From Deltaproteobacteria bacterium (GTDB lineage: Bacteria; Myxococcota; Kuafuiibacteriia; Kuafuiibacteriales; Kuafuiibacteriaceae), in the NCBI GenBank assembly GCA_020632995.1, contig JACKEN010000010.1:186001-250000 (forward strand): a stretch of 64,000 nt of DNA. The letters are read 5' to 3'. The notes under the pieces were generated by a model. It was not told the DNA's origin and made no database searches. It was given only the letters and a program-made list of their open reading frames with translations. Position numbers and translations under genes: made by a program. Shown here piece by piece: positions 8,701-17,500 of this stretch (position 1 is its first letter; each line of letters starts with the position of its first letter).

Positions 8701-10913
8701 GGGTGAACGAAGCGGCGCCCAGCCTGCGGGAGCCGGTCGCCGAGCCCGAGGAGCGGCTCGGGGTTGAAGCGACGCTCGAACAGGCTCCGCCCGCCGGGGG
8801 CCAGGGGGCGACTGGGCACCGTCCCCGCGAGGGCCAGGACCTGTTCGATGTCCGAGCCCAGGGCGCGCCGGACGGCGAGCAGGCGCGCGACCTCCTCCCC
8901 GACGGCGGCGTCGAGGGCGGCCAGACCACGCGCCTGCATGAGGAGGTCGAGCTCGTCGAGGGTCAGGCCCGCGCCCCGGGCGAGCCGGACGAAGCGATGC
9001 AGGCGGTCCAGCACGCCCGGGGTGAGCCCATGGAGGCGCTCCACGTCATTCTGGACGCTGGCCGGGCTCGACTTCTCGCTCGCGATCCGGGGCGCGTCCC
9101 CACCCCGCACGAACCAGCCTCCGATCAGCGTGGTCAGCTCGGCCCGCGTGAGGCCGGTGGCGCGCAGGAAGTCCTGCACATCCACCGGATCGCCCGCGCC
9201 GAGATCCACATCGAATAGCCTCAGGAGGCGGGCCAGGTCTTCGTTCGCGGTGAAAGTGAGGGCGTGGGCCCTGGCCGGGAGCCCGAGCTGAGCGCGGGTA
9301 GCGGTCGCCCCGGTCACCGCCGCGACCGCCACCCTGTCTTCGCCCGCGTGGGCGAGCAGCAGGCCAACCTGGGCCTCCGGCAGGTGGAAGGGGTGCACCA
9401 GGCTCGAGACGACCAGTTCGTTGTTGAGGGTCGCTCGGTAGACGTGATCATGGACCGCGCGGCGGTCGGTCAGGGTCCCGCCGAACCTCGTGTTCGACGC
9501 GATGAAGTTCTCCAGGATCTCATTGACGACCTCGAGGGTCGGGACACTGGTCTCCGCGCTCTCACAGGTCAGCGTGAGGGTCCACAGGTCCGGACGACGC
9601 ACCTTCAGGTCGAGGACATGCTCGGGGTGATCCGTCGTGAACAGCCCCTCGCGAACGTGCCGGTCCACGAACGCCATGAGGTCCACGAAGTACGCCACGG
9701 GCCCGAGCAGCGAGCTGCAGCGTCGACAGTCACAGTAGCCCTGGCTCCCGAACAGCGCCGCGTAGCCCGGCAGCTGCCGGAGATAGTCCACCGCCTCCGC
9801 CGGGAGGTTCCCCACCGGCATACCCGCGAAGGGACCCGAGCCGAGGTCATGCACGCTGAGCGCCATGGTCGCGACGACGCCCAAGACCTCGGTCGCCGCC
9901 GCGTGCACCCTGCCGGCCTCACCGGGCCCGAGCCCCGTCGCCGCCGCCACGTCCCCGACCTTGCTCAGGGCGATGCCGGGCGCCCCGTGGTACCCGGCCT
10001 CCAACAGGTGCATGGTGGTGTCCACGTCCGCGCTCACCCCATGCACCCGTTGCTGCGCCTTGAGGGCTGTCAGCAAGCTGGCCTGCTCCGTCTTGCTGAA
10101 CGCCGCCCCGAGCTCGAGCCCCTTCACCGCCTCGCTCCCCGGCCCGTAGTCCAGCGCGAGCCAGTCCACGTCCGGGTGCAGGCTGCGAAGGCGGGCCACG
10201 GGCTCGAGCTGGACCGCCATCTTGGCCCGCCGCTCGGCCGGCGTGAGCTTCGGGTCCGCCGCGATCTCGTCGAGCGCGAACCCCGGCCACGCCGCCGCCA
10301 CCCGCTCCGGCGACACCGCCTCGTCCTTCAGCGCACCCAGGAGCCGTCCGTGCAGCGCCAGCGAGGGCGCCAGCGCGGCGTGCCGCCGGGCGAGCTCATC
10401 ACCCCACGATGCCTGGGTGTACCCCTCCGGCGGCTTCGCCTTCGTCGCCGCCACGGCGTCTGTCCAGGCCGTCGGCCGGAGCGCGAGGACAGTGGGCACA
10501 TCCGCCTTGGCAAGGAGCCGTGTGACCGCCTCGTCGTCGTCCGAGAGCAGGAACACCAGCCGCGCCGCCGCCAGCGCCTGTGCCTCCGGCACCTGCAGCG
10601 TCTTGTCCTTCACCAGCCGCGAGAGCACCGTGTCGTTCGCCGCCTCCGGCGACGGCGCCACACCTGCCAGCGCCTCCGCGCGCTCTGCGTCGAGCTTGAT
10701 CACCTGAGCCAGGAGGTGGAGCCGCCCGAGATCGATGACCGGCTGGAGGCCGGGGAGGCTTCCCAGCGGGAGGTCTTCGGCCACCGCTGCCCGCTCGAAA
10801 GACTGGGCGAGGTGGGCGTCGACGGCCGAAGCGAGGCTCGGCTCGCGGGCGCGGAGCTCGGAGAGGGTCAGGCGGGACGCCCGGAATAGTTCGATGGCTT
10901 CAGCGCTCTTCAT
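2754..10913 (-). CDS. Tc toxin subunit A (TcA), receptor-binding and pore-forming component
   Basis: Protein of 2719 residues, in the size range of TcA subunits such as TcdA1. TcA forms the pentameric bell that binds a target cell and injects the effector held by TcB-TcC. Visible parts: an N-terminal alpha-helical region; a YCDCRRC cluster near residue 393 followed by GPVAYFVDLM, typical of TcA; a neuraminidase-like stretch near residue 440; the ABC-toxin N-terminal region from about 1215 (ADLYQYFLLDVEMGGC, later WRKNYRVWEANRKVFLWPENY); a Gly/Pro-rich linker near 1960; and long heptad-like helices at about 2110-2400, as in the pore channel, followed by the TcB-binding region. ATG at 10913 is chosen because AAAGGA lies six bases upstream; an in-frame start 18 codons earlier lacks this. 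No Sec signal is seen, as is usual for Tc toxins. Confidence 0.9.
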   Translation of the reverse strand: MKSAEAIELFRASRLTLSELRAREPSLASAVDAHLAQSFERAAVAEDLPLGSLPGLQPVIDLGRLHLLAQVIKLDAERAEALAGVAPSPEAANDTVLSRLVKDKTLQVPEAQALAAARLVFLLSDDDEAVTRLLAKADVPTVLALRPTAWTDAVAATKAKPPEGYTQASWGDELARRHAALAPSLALHGRLLGALKDEAVSPERVAAAWPGFALDEIAADPKLTPAERRAKMAVQLEPVARLRSLHPDVDWLALDYGPGSEAVKGLELGAAFSKTEQASLLTALKAQQRVHGVSADVDTTMHLLEAGYHGAPGIALSKVGDVAAATGLGPGEAGRVHAAATEVLGVVATMALSVHDLGSGPFAGMPVGNLPAEAVDYLRQLPGYAALFGSQGYCDCRRCSSLLGPVAYFVDLMAFVDRHVREGLFTTDHPEHVLDLKVRRPDLWTLTLTCESAETSVPTLEVVNEILENFIASNTRFGGTLTDRRAVHDHVYRATLNNELVVSSLVHPFHLPEAQVGLLLAHAGEDRVAVAAVTGATATRAQLGLPARAHALTFTANEDLARLLRLFDVDLGAGDPVDVQDFLRATGLTRAELTTLIGGWFVRGGDAPRIASEKSSPASVQNDVERLHGLTPGVLDRLHRFVRLARGAGLTLDELDLLMQARGLAALDAAVGEEVARLLAVRRALGSDIEQVLALAGTVPSRPLAPGGRSLFERRFNPEPLLGLGDRLPQAGRRFVHPAFRAEGAAPDVMAPRIAAGVGLHEAELAQLIGALRAPLAIADDALGFPLTAENLGHLYRHAALARALRLEVPQLFQLLSLVPGLPAPHVSGLDDLDRVLGFLGSWRRGRRTLDEIGLITEGEVIDSAAWPAVDEVVQRILDEGPAAFRFADTVFAGALGLTEAESRALVAANRARLEDLGDGWWRLRSDYVLGDAPALPAGLAATEAQVQDVLRIYHPVVLLPERLARALQLDAVKAAGILALTGQDLAASALVDAVRADAAPAPLAALVDVFIRLTVLLRPVAPEAPLLMADDPSLFELGGLPDIPVEAVWAVDRYARLTASASAAFGEPEVGLSHPEVHALLATHGGAGFTAAQDLALARLLRVPAGQASSLRSALTPRGSALETLERLADGAALAGRLQVAGEVLPLLLSDRYDEVAQAAVALEAGVSQRYPDDETRAAQLEPVKDALRALKRDALCSFLLRSLARSMKLPWRTRADLYQYFLLDVEMGGCGRTSRLVAATASVQLYVHRIRMNLEQDERAEDDPARVHVTPDRIPAGEWAWRKNYRVWEANRKVFLWPENYLEPDLRDDKTPQFEALESTLLQQEINEQTVLDAYASYAAGFEALAGLRIGGCWYEADGSRDRLHLFGATRTDPPVWYYRAVDNLRFSRWGQADGVRWWPWVEVGAKIPVREVAPVVYRGRLHVFWVELQTRSVSSVQGGGSVFLGYDHTVRLKFTTLRLDGTWSPAQDVALKAWPSADHGVVADRFEMVVAHTEPRSSYTLRGALWERVALDTSRHDLFVQVAGGRMRGTLDLAARTLLADDEADAKSEASAFLATPVLRDISSGNRTLYVGSVGKRVGHDNALAAALHDERWLKAPGVKPTTSWYEDDQRFDSDYLVATTTQEAELHAVPRSSGPQEDLIIEEDRLPLLFHGSALTGAAARLIRLGTGHGETVTSALGDKGVGGLLATSFQEMLREPWYAIHILQVALVEFEPSIPPGSGAVHALLRGPYGAWYQELLFHIPWRIAQHLNAQGRYEAAQAWFHYLFDPTASEPLEGLAPAARAQRLRDRVWRYAGFREQDVPTLRAVLTDGAAIEAYKADPFNPHAIARLRPTAYQKHIVTRYVSNLLDWADALFTEFTTESINEAVLLYTLASDVLGPRPPQLGACGETPPNPRDYAHIAPLLAQAGASEFLTELQTFARGQSVGSSTAHGISGFGVDVAAIGSAKDPARRMAPRAPAFAGPGTRRPQTVSWGDPSGTKDKGTSAHVDRGTRGSGDMTPRKFGELDGKYGWTLVSQISPVFCVPVNRELLAYWGRVEDRLAKIRSCRDINGVPRVPPLFAPEIDPRLLVRAKAQGISLEEVVSGSGGALPPYRFSYLIEKAKAMASQVASFGAGLLSALEKKDAEALSRLRLVQQQNLARLTTQQRRWEIEVAEESLAAVERQLEATEYRKQYYEGLLDESRTGWEVTQSVAVHTASISRGAAAEIAGTAGILHLIAQLGSPLAITYGGKELGASASQWSAVARDTAGMADLVASSAGLEAGFDRRQKGWDHERTVIQHELGRLEREREVARLRLEIARRALELHEEDVAQTEETFSFYESKFTGLGLYTWLSVSLQRAHRGAYVNALAMARLADEAYRYERGTTESLVDASYWDAARGGLGAGDQLLSALQSLERRYIETNHRGHEVEQAFSLRQIDPQALLQLRETGACEFDTAELFFDLAYPGHYRRRIRAVRLTIPCVTGPYVNISAVLSLVRSHIRSDPSAPQVEFPVQRSVSVATSSAQSDAGVFELSFRDERYMPFEGAGAVSRWRLELPTAFRPFEYRSIHDVVLSIAYAAEYDGELRRRVETGNAAAERSLQHVLRNEGVAMVFSLRQEAPDALHRLLEGPEGVDVDFELTDAHLPFYLAGRTLEVTTGLLGVELVPGANAAGLALSVDGDAVGLAPEARLGGVPGGALGPTFSAQLLGPHSVARVGPTEGVRDLVLYVELRLAP

Positions 10914-11068
10914 GTTTGGTCCTTTGGGGGGGGGAGTCGGAGGCTGCTTTCGGGCACGAGGACTCAATCAGGCTTCGCTCTATTAGTTTGCTGGCCGACT
11001 CCAGCCACACCAATCCTCAGCCACTTCCGAGACTTCATCCTCGTTGGCAAGCAACACGAGACGCAGCT

Positions 11069-11560
11069 TCAATCAGACGAGGGATTCCAGAAGTCTCGAC
11101 CCGCATTCGAGTTAATCCCAAAGAACGCCTCGCTTTCGAGATCAAAGTGGGCGGACCAGAAATTTGCACCACCATCGCAGACATCGATAAACCTGTTTCG
11201 CCACTCAGAGAACTCGGGCTCCTTGAGCACCCCGATAGGGAGAAACTGAACATATACAACCCTGCGGCCCTCACGGACATAGCCAATATACTGCCTTCCA
11301 TAGTCGTTCAAGCCCTTCGGCGGCCGCGTCGAAGATGACCAACGAAACATACCCGGAAGCTTGTCCTCAAGACGTCTGATATCCGACCCATGCGGCGAGA
11401 AGTAGCCATCAACAACTCCCACGCCCATTCTTGAGCAGAGTTCCACCGTCTTCGGCCCCTCGCTGGGCGGCAAAGACGTGGATTCCACTGATATCTTCTC
11501 TGCACAGGAACTCGCCATCAGCAGGATAACTATAGCGATCGCTCCCTTGTTCCCTCTCAA
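11069..11560 (-). CDS. Small putative lipoprotein coupled to the TcB-TcC toxin gene
   Basis: A 163-residue protein I do not recognise. The N-terminus MRGNKGAIAIVILLMASSC is a lipoprotein signal peptide: positive start, hydrophobic core and ASSC lipobox with Cys19. The mature part has two more Cys (in VELCSRMG and IDVCDGGAN), possibly a disulfide, and several aromatic residues. Its ATG overlaps the TcB-TcC stop codon (ATGA), so translation is probably coupled to the toxin effector domain, and TcA follows 155 bp downstream. Like the effector domain it is visibly richer in A/T than its surroundings. Position and coupling make it a candidate inhibitor or immunity protein for the protease-like effector. 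That is inference; it could instead be an accessory surface protein. Confidence 0.6.
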   Translation of the reverse strand: MRGNKGAIAIVILLMASSCAEKISVESTSLPPSEGPKTVELCSRMGVGVVDGYFSPHGSDIRRLEDKLPGMFRWSSSTRPPKGLNDYGRQYIGYVREGRRVVYVQFLPIGVLKEPEFSEWRNRFIDVCDGGANFWSAHFDLESEAFFGINSNAGRDFWNPSSD

Positions 11561-14500
11561 TACCCCGCCCTCCTGTTCTTCCGTTCTTCGTCCAGGAAGG
11601 ACCTCCTCTTTTCGTCTTCAGATGCGTCAAACCTGGGCTTCGACGAATCGTGCCGTACGCGAATAGGCAGGCCAAGGTCCTTCGCAACGGGATGCTCGTT
11701 CTTCACCATATTTGTACTGAACGAGTCATCCTTATGACCGAAGAGGACATGGCCCAACTCATGAGGAATCGTTAGGCGAAGGTCGGCGGGAATCGTCACT
11801 TCCCGCCCCTCCCCGTCGTCGACAATCATGGGATCGTAGTTCGACAAGTAGATGGTCGTTCCAACCCTGTGAGACAGCCAGTCGGTGTTTCGAAGAACGA
11901 TGACCACAGGTTCTTCGCTCGACCTTCGCGCTAGTTCCGACGCAATCTCTCGTCCTCTTTGGGTGCCAAGGGCATCATCGAGGGCGGCCTTCACACGCAA
12001 TCTCTCTTGCTTGGCCACTTCCAGGTCGCCAGACCATCCGCCCTTAATCACCAGCAGCGGCCGGCCATCATAGTCATCTACTTCGATGGAAGTCTCCGTG
12101 ATTCTTGAAGGCAGTGGCTTCGTAGCAATTTCAATCCAACTCGCCGGCCTGTCGATATCAGCGGCGGTCATTGATGTCTTGGTAAGCGCACCTGGAATCA
12201 ATACATGCTCACGAACCACCTGTATGTCCGTCTTCCGTGTGACCCGGACAAGGTCCTTTGATATCACAGCAGAATCCAGGTTCAAGGGAGCACGTACTCC
12301 GGACCGAACGGAGTCCGCAGGCAAGGCATCGGTTCCTGCGGGATCAACACTAGTCAACGGGCGACCGCCAACGTAACCGAAGAGGTTCGGCCCATCCACG
12401 AACCCCGCGGGGTCCGCCGCGGTCCACCGCCCCAACCAGCTCGCGTAGTACCGAGCCCCAAAGTAATCCAACCCCGTCTCTTCGTCCCGCTCCTTCGTCG
12501 TGTACCGGTACCGCTTCGGGCTCAGGTCCACCCCCGCCCTCGTGGCCCGATACGCCGTCGCCCCGTACGGGAAGTACTCCTCGTACGTCAGCACGTTCGC
12601 CTGCGCCGAGCCGTCCACCTCCACCGTACACGTGCCCAGGTGGTCCTCCAGCTGGTACCGCGCCCGGGGCGCCGGCGCCGCCACCGCCAGCCCACCGCTC
12701 ACCGTCTTCGTCTCGACCAACGCGACGCGCCGTCGGTAGTCCATGACGTGAAGGGTCTCGATGGCCTCGTCCTCCGCCCCGCCCCGACCTCGGCGATAGA
12801 GCTCCCAACCGTCGAGGTAGAGCCGCTCCACCACCTCCGCGCCATTGGCGCGCCGGATCACCTTCCTGACCCGCTCACCGCCCCCGTCGTAGCTGTAGTA
12901 GACGTCCCCGCCGCCCCCGAGGCCCACCTCGACCAGCCAGTCCTCCGCGCCCCAGCCCCCCAACGTCAGGCCCGGCATCGCCGTCATGTTCCCGTGGACA
13001 TCGTGCGTGTAGACTTCTGCGTAGCGCGCGCTCGCCGCCGGGTAGTAGTAGGCGTCCTGTTCCGGCTCCGCCATGGACGCGCTGGTGGACACCAGGCGGT
13101 TCGACGCCAGCGCGTATTGGTACCGACGCCGCCAGGCCACCACGCCCCCGCGGGTGTGCGCCATCGACATGATTTTGCCCACGCCATCGTAGGCGTACGC
13201 CTCCGCGTAGCCCACCAGGGTGGCCGCGTCGTTGGCGTGGGGCACGCTGCGTTCCGGAGGCAGCGCGGCCGTCGGCTGCTGGCCCGGGTGGCAGCGGCCC
13301 TCCGCGCGCACCAGGCGGTGGCGGGCGTCGTACTCGAAGCGCCGGTCCGGCCTCACCGCCGCGTTGTCGAAGTACGTGGTCTGCTGCGCTCCGTCCGAGA
13401 GCGCCACGATGTTCCCGGCCGCGTCGTACGTGTACCCGAGGTCCTGGAGCACCGCACCGCCCCCTCGTCGGCTGCGCAACCGCGTCAGGCGACGGGACTC
13501 CGGATCGTACGTGTAGCTCGTCTCGACCCCGTTCCCATGCACGATGCGCGCGCGGCGCCCCTGGGCGTCGTAGTCGATGTCTTCGACGAACGGCGTCCAC
13601 GCCCCCGCGCCTCGAAGGTCGATGTCCACTGCGTCCAGCAGCCCCGCCGCGTTGTAGCCGTAGCGGGTCACGCTGTCGTCCGGCGTCGTCACCGTGGCCG
13701 GGCGCCCCAGGGCGTCGAAGCGACCTGCCTGCCTGAAGGTCTCCGCCTCGAGGTCCGGCGCCGCGGCGGCCCGCAGCGCTGCAAGTCCGCCTGCGGCGGG
13801 CAACGCCGACCAGTCCGGCCCCTGGGCGTAGGCCGTCCACTCGGCCCTCGGCGCCGCCGGCGATGGGGTCGCCCGAAGGCGGCGCGAGCTCGCCACCGGG
13901 TGCCCGTCGAAGTCGTACCGCGCCACCGTGCGCATCCCCGCGCCATCGTACACCTCGTGGAGCGCACCCAGGAGGTTCTCCGCCTGCGCCGCCGCCACCT
14001 CCAACGCCTCGCCGTACACGTGGTGCGCGCGCACCGTCTCCGCGCCGCCCCCGCTCGCCAGGTACACGCTCACCGGGCGCCGCAGGGCGTCGTACGTCGC
14101 CCGGCGCGCGTGGCCCCGCTGGTCCCAGCCCCGCACCGCCTGACCATCCACCGCCGGCAGCATCCACCGGGCGCCGCCGTCCGCGGTGGTCAACGCGAGG
14201 ACGCGCCCCAGCAGGTCGTACCGCTGGGTCCCGGCGATGTTCCCGCGCGCGTCGGTGATGCTCAGCGCGCGCCCCTGGATGTCGAGCGCGGTGACCGTGG
14301 TGTGGAGGTCCGGCGCGCCAGCCGTCCCGTTGTCCTCGTCGACCTGGAACACCCGTCCCAGGCCGTCCAGGTGCTGCACCGTCGGCGTGTCCGCGTGGGC
14401 CAGACTCAACGCCAGGGCCCGCCGGACCTCCTGATCCGCCGACGCGGCCGCGTCCGCCGCCCACCGCGAGCCCGCCACGGTGTCCGAAGCGTCGTGCGCC

Positions 14501-17500
14501 ACCTCCGACCACGTGAAGCGCGCCACCCGCGCCTCCGTGCCGTCCGGGTGCTGGGTGCGCACCGGCCGCCCCAGCACGTCGTAGTGCAGGACCGCCGCGG
14601 GGCTCTGGTAGACGAGCTCCGCCTCGTCGTCGAACGCGGGCACGCTGGAAAAGTAGGGCTCGTACTGCTTCAGCGGCGCGCCCTTGTTGCTCAACACCTG
14701 CCGCCCCGAGCCGACCCAGCGGGCGGTCCCAGGGGCGGTGATCTGCAGGTTGCCCTGCGCATCCCGGATCAACGCCCCGGTGACCGGGTCCTGCGAAGGC
14801 GCCGGCCCGGGCTCGGCCTGGACCTTCGTCAAGATCACCTGCCCCGCGCCGTCGGCGTAGGCGTACGAGACGATCGACGCCGCGTCCGCCGGGTCGTGGG
14901 ACGTGAACACCTCGGCCTTCACCGAGCACGGCCGGCCCCCGGCCCGCCACGCGTCCCGCGCGTAGGTGTAGACCTCGTGGGGCGCGGCCAGGGTGGGGCC
15001 CTCCCACCGCCCGCCGCCCTGGTCCTTGCCCTTGCGCGCCACCTTCAGCACCGCACCGAGCGCGTCGTACCCCACCTCCACGTGGTTCAGGTTCGGGTCC
15101 ACTACCTCCACTGGGGCCAGGGCGTGGTAGTCCACGGTCGCCGTAACCCGATGCCCCAGCGCGTTCACCGCCGCCACCGCGAACAACCCGTGCGCGTCGT
15201 GGGTCACCTCGCTCACGCCCCCGAAGGGGTCAACCGCACGATACGGCAAGCTGAACTGCCCCTTGGGCAGGTAGTGAACGACCGGCGTCGGGGCCCATGC
15301 GTCGCCACCCGCGAGCTCGTGACCGCCCTCGCCCCACTGAGCCGGGTCGTACCCCGGCGTAGCCCCCGCGGCGTCGTACACCGCCGCCTGCAAGGCAGCC
15401 GGCACCGCCAGGGCTCGGACCCGACGTACGAAGCCCCCCGGATCGCCCTCCCCCTGCGGCCGCTCCGCGTTCCGGACGGCATTCCAGTACAGGGTCTCGA
15501 CCTCGGACAACCTGACCTGCGCCGCGGCGTCGATGGCCGCACGGAGGGGCTCGACGTCGGCCGCCTTGCTCACCGCGGCCCCCTCGGCCTCCCACGCCCG
15601 GGCCCGGACCGCCTGGCGGATCCGATACACCCCACCCACGGTGTCGTGATGCACCACCTCCGCGTCGGTGTGCTGCACCCACGCGCGCCTCTGGGCGTGG
15701 GGCCCCACGCTCCGCCCGAACGCCACCGACGCGACGCGACGCACGTGCCCGTACTGGGCGTCGGCCGGCGACACCTCGAGGCTGACCTCCCGCACCACCC
15801 GCGCGTCCGCCCCCTCCCGCTCGGTGTGAAAGGCCCGGGTCTGACGCGGCAGCACCGCGAAGACGCTCCTTCGCGCGTCCGGCGCCCCCGCCACAAGTCG
15901 GTGCACCTCGACCTGGGTCTCTGTGACCAGGTACGGCAACTCCTGTTGCGCACTCCCGTCGAGCCCGTACACCTCCTGGCGGAGCACCTGCCCCCGCAGG
16001 GCGCGGCAAGCGTCCTTCTCTTCTTGCGTAGACAGGCCCAGCGGGAGCACTGAGCCCGGCAGGCGCGCCAGGCCATCGGGGTTCGGCCGCGCCCGCTGAA
16101 GGAGCGCCGCCTCGAGCGCGTTCCTCGCCCGGTTCGCGCCGGTGTGGAACCAGCTCCTCGTGTACACCGGCGGGACCCACCCCACCCGGCCGCCGGTGAG
16201 CGCGTCATCGTAGCGCCCGGAGCCGCGCGCCGCGTCGTAGGACTCCTCGTCCCACTGCTCGACGTAGCCGAACCCGTTGAACTCGCGCTCGTCCGGGTCG
16301 TAGTAGCCGTGGTGGTACGCGAAGCGCTGCACCAGCCGCACCTTGGACACGAAGTCCTCGTGCTCCACCCGGTCCACCACCTGCACCGGGAAGTGGAGCC
16401 GGGTCACCCACGCGTCGGGGGTGCCCCGAGCCTCGAGGTAGAACTTCGTCGAGGGCGTGTACCGGATCCGCGTCTCGGCCCCCATGTTGTTGCGGGCGCG
16501 CACCAACAGGTGCGGCTTGTAGGCGGAGGGGGGCGCCGCCTCGTCGTCGTCCCGACCGAAGAGGTCGACGTAGGCCAACCGAGGCCCACCGGCGCCTGAG
16601 GACGACCACACCAGGCACGCGGTCCCGCGGCCGAGCAGGTCCACAACCTGCAGGTCGGCCAGGCGGTGAGGGAGCGGCAACCCCCGCAGGACGCGCCCCT
16701 CGGACCAACCGTTGCCGGCCTGGTTGACGTAGACCTGGACCCCGTCCGGGTGGAGGTAGACGAGGTCCGCCGGCCCCGAACCGTCGAGGTCCGCCAGCCG
16801 CACCCGCCGCGCGTCGTACCCCGCCCCGCCCTCCAAGAGCGGCGGGCTCGACATGGTGACCCGCGCCCCGAAGCGCCCGTGCCCCTGGTTCGGCCAGTAG
16901 CAGATGCGTGAGCGCTCCACCCGCACGATGTCCGAGAGCCCGTCCCCCGTCATGTCCGCCATGAAGACGCTCGATTCGGGGTCCGAGAACAGCACCCGCG
17001 GGCCAGCGTGCTCGTCTCGCGGCACCGGCACCCGGGTGGCCTCGTCGAAGCCGTCCGCGCCCAGCCCGCGGTAGCAGATGAGCAGGTCACCTTGCGTGAT
17101 CACGAGGTCCGCCCGCCCGTCCCCCGTGACGTCCAAGAAGCGCAGGTCGGGATCGCTGAAGTCGACGTTCGGCACCGACCTCAGCGTGCGATGGCACTCG
17201 AACCCGGTCCGGGTCCCCGCCCCGCCGTAGGTGCCCGTCTGGACGAAGTAGCCCGCGTGGGGCGGCGCGTAGCGCACCAGGTCCAGCCGACCGTCCCCCT
17301 GCAGGTCCATGAGCTGGTGGACCCCGTCGCCGGGTGCTCCGAAAGCCGGCTTGCGCTCTACCAGGCGGGGCGCGCCGTAGCGGCCCGCCCCCTCCGGCCG
17401 CCGATACCACCACGCCTGGCGGCTCGACACCAGCGCCCCCGGGAGCCCCTCGCCGTCCAGGTCCACCCACTGCACGCGATCGCCGTCCGGTAGCGCGTCC

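Noticed and set aside
12640..16053. Very long plus-strand open frame antisense to the TcB-TcC gene
   Set aside because: Arg/His/Pro/Val-rich translation with no family motif; a product of high GC and codon bias opposite a clear RHS gene.
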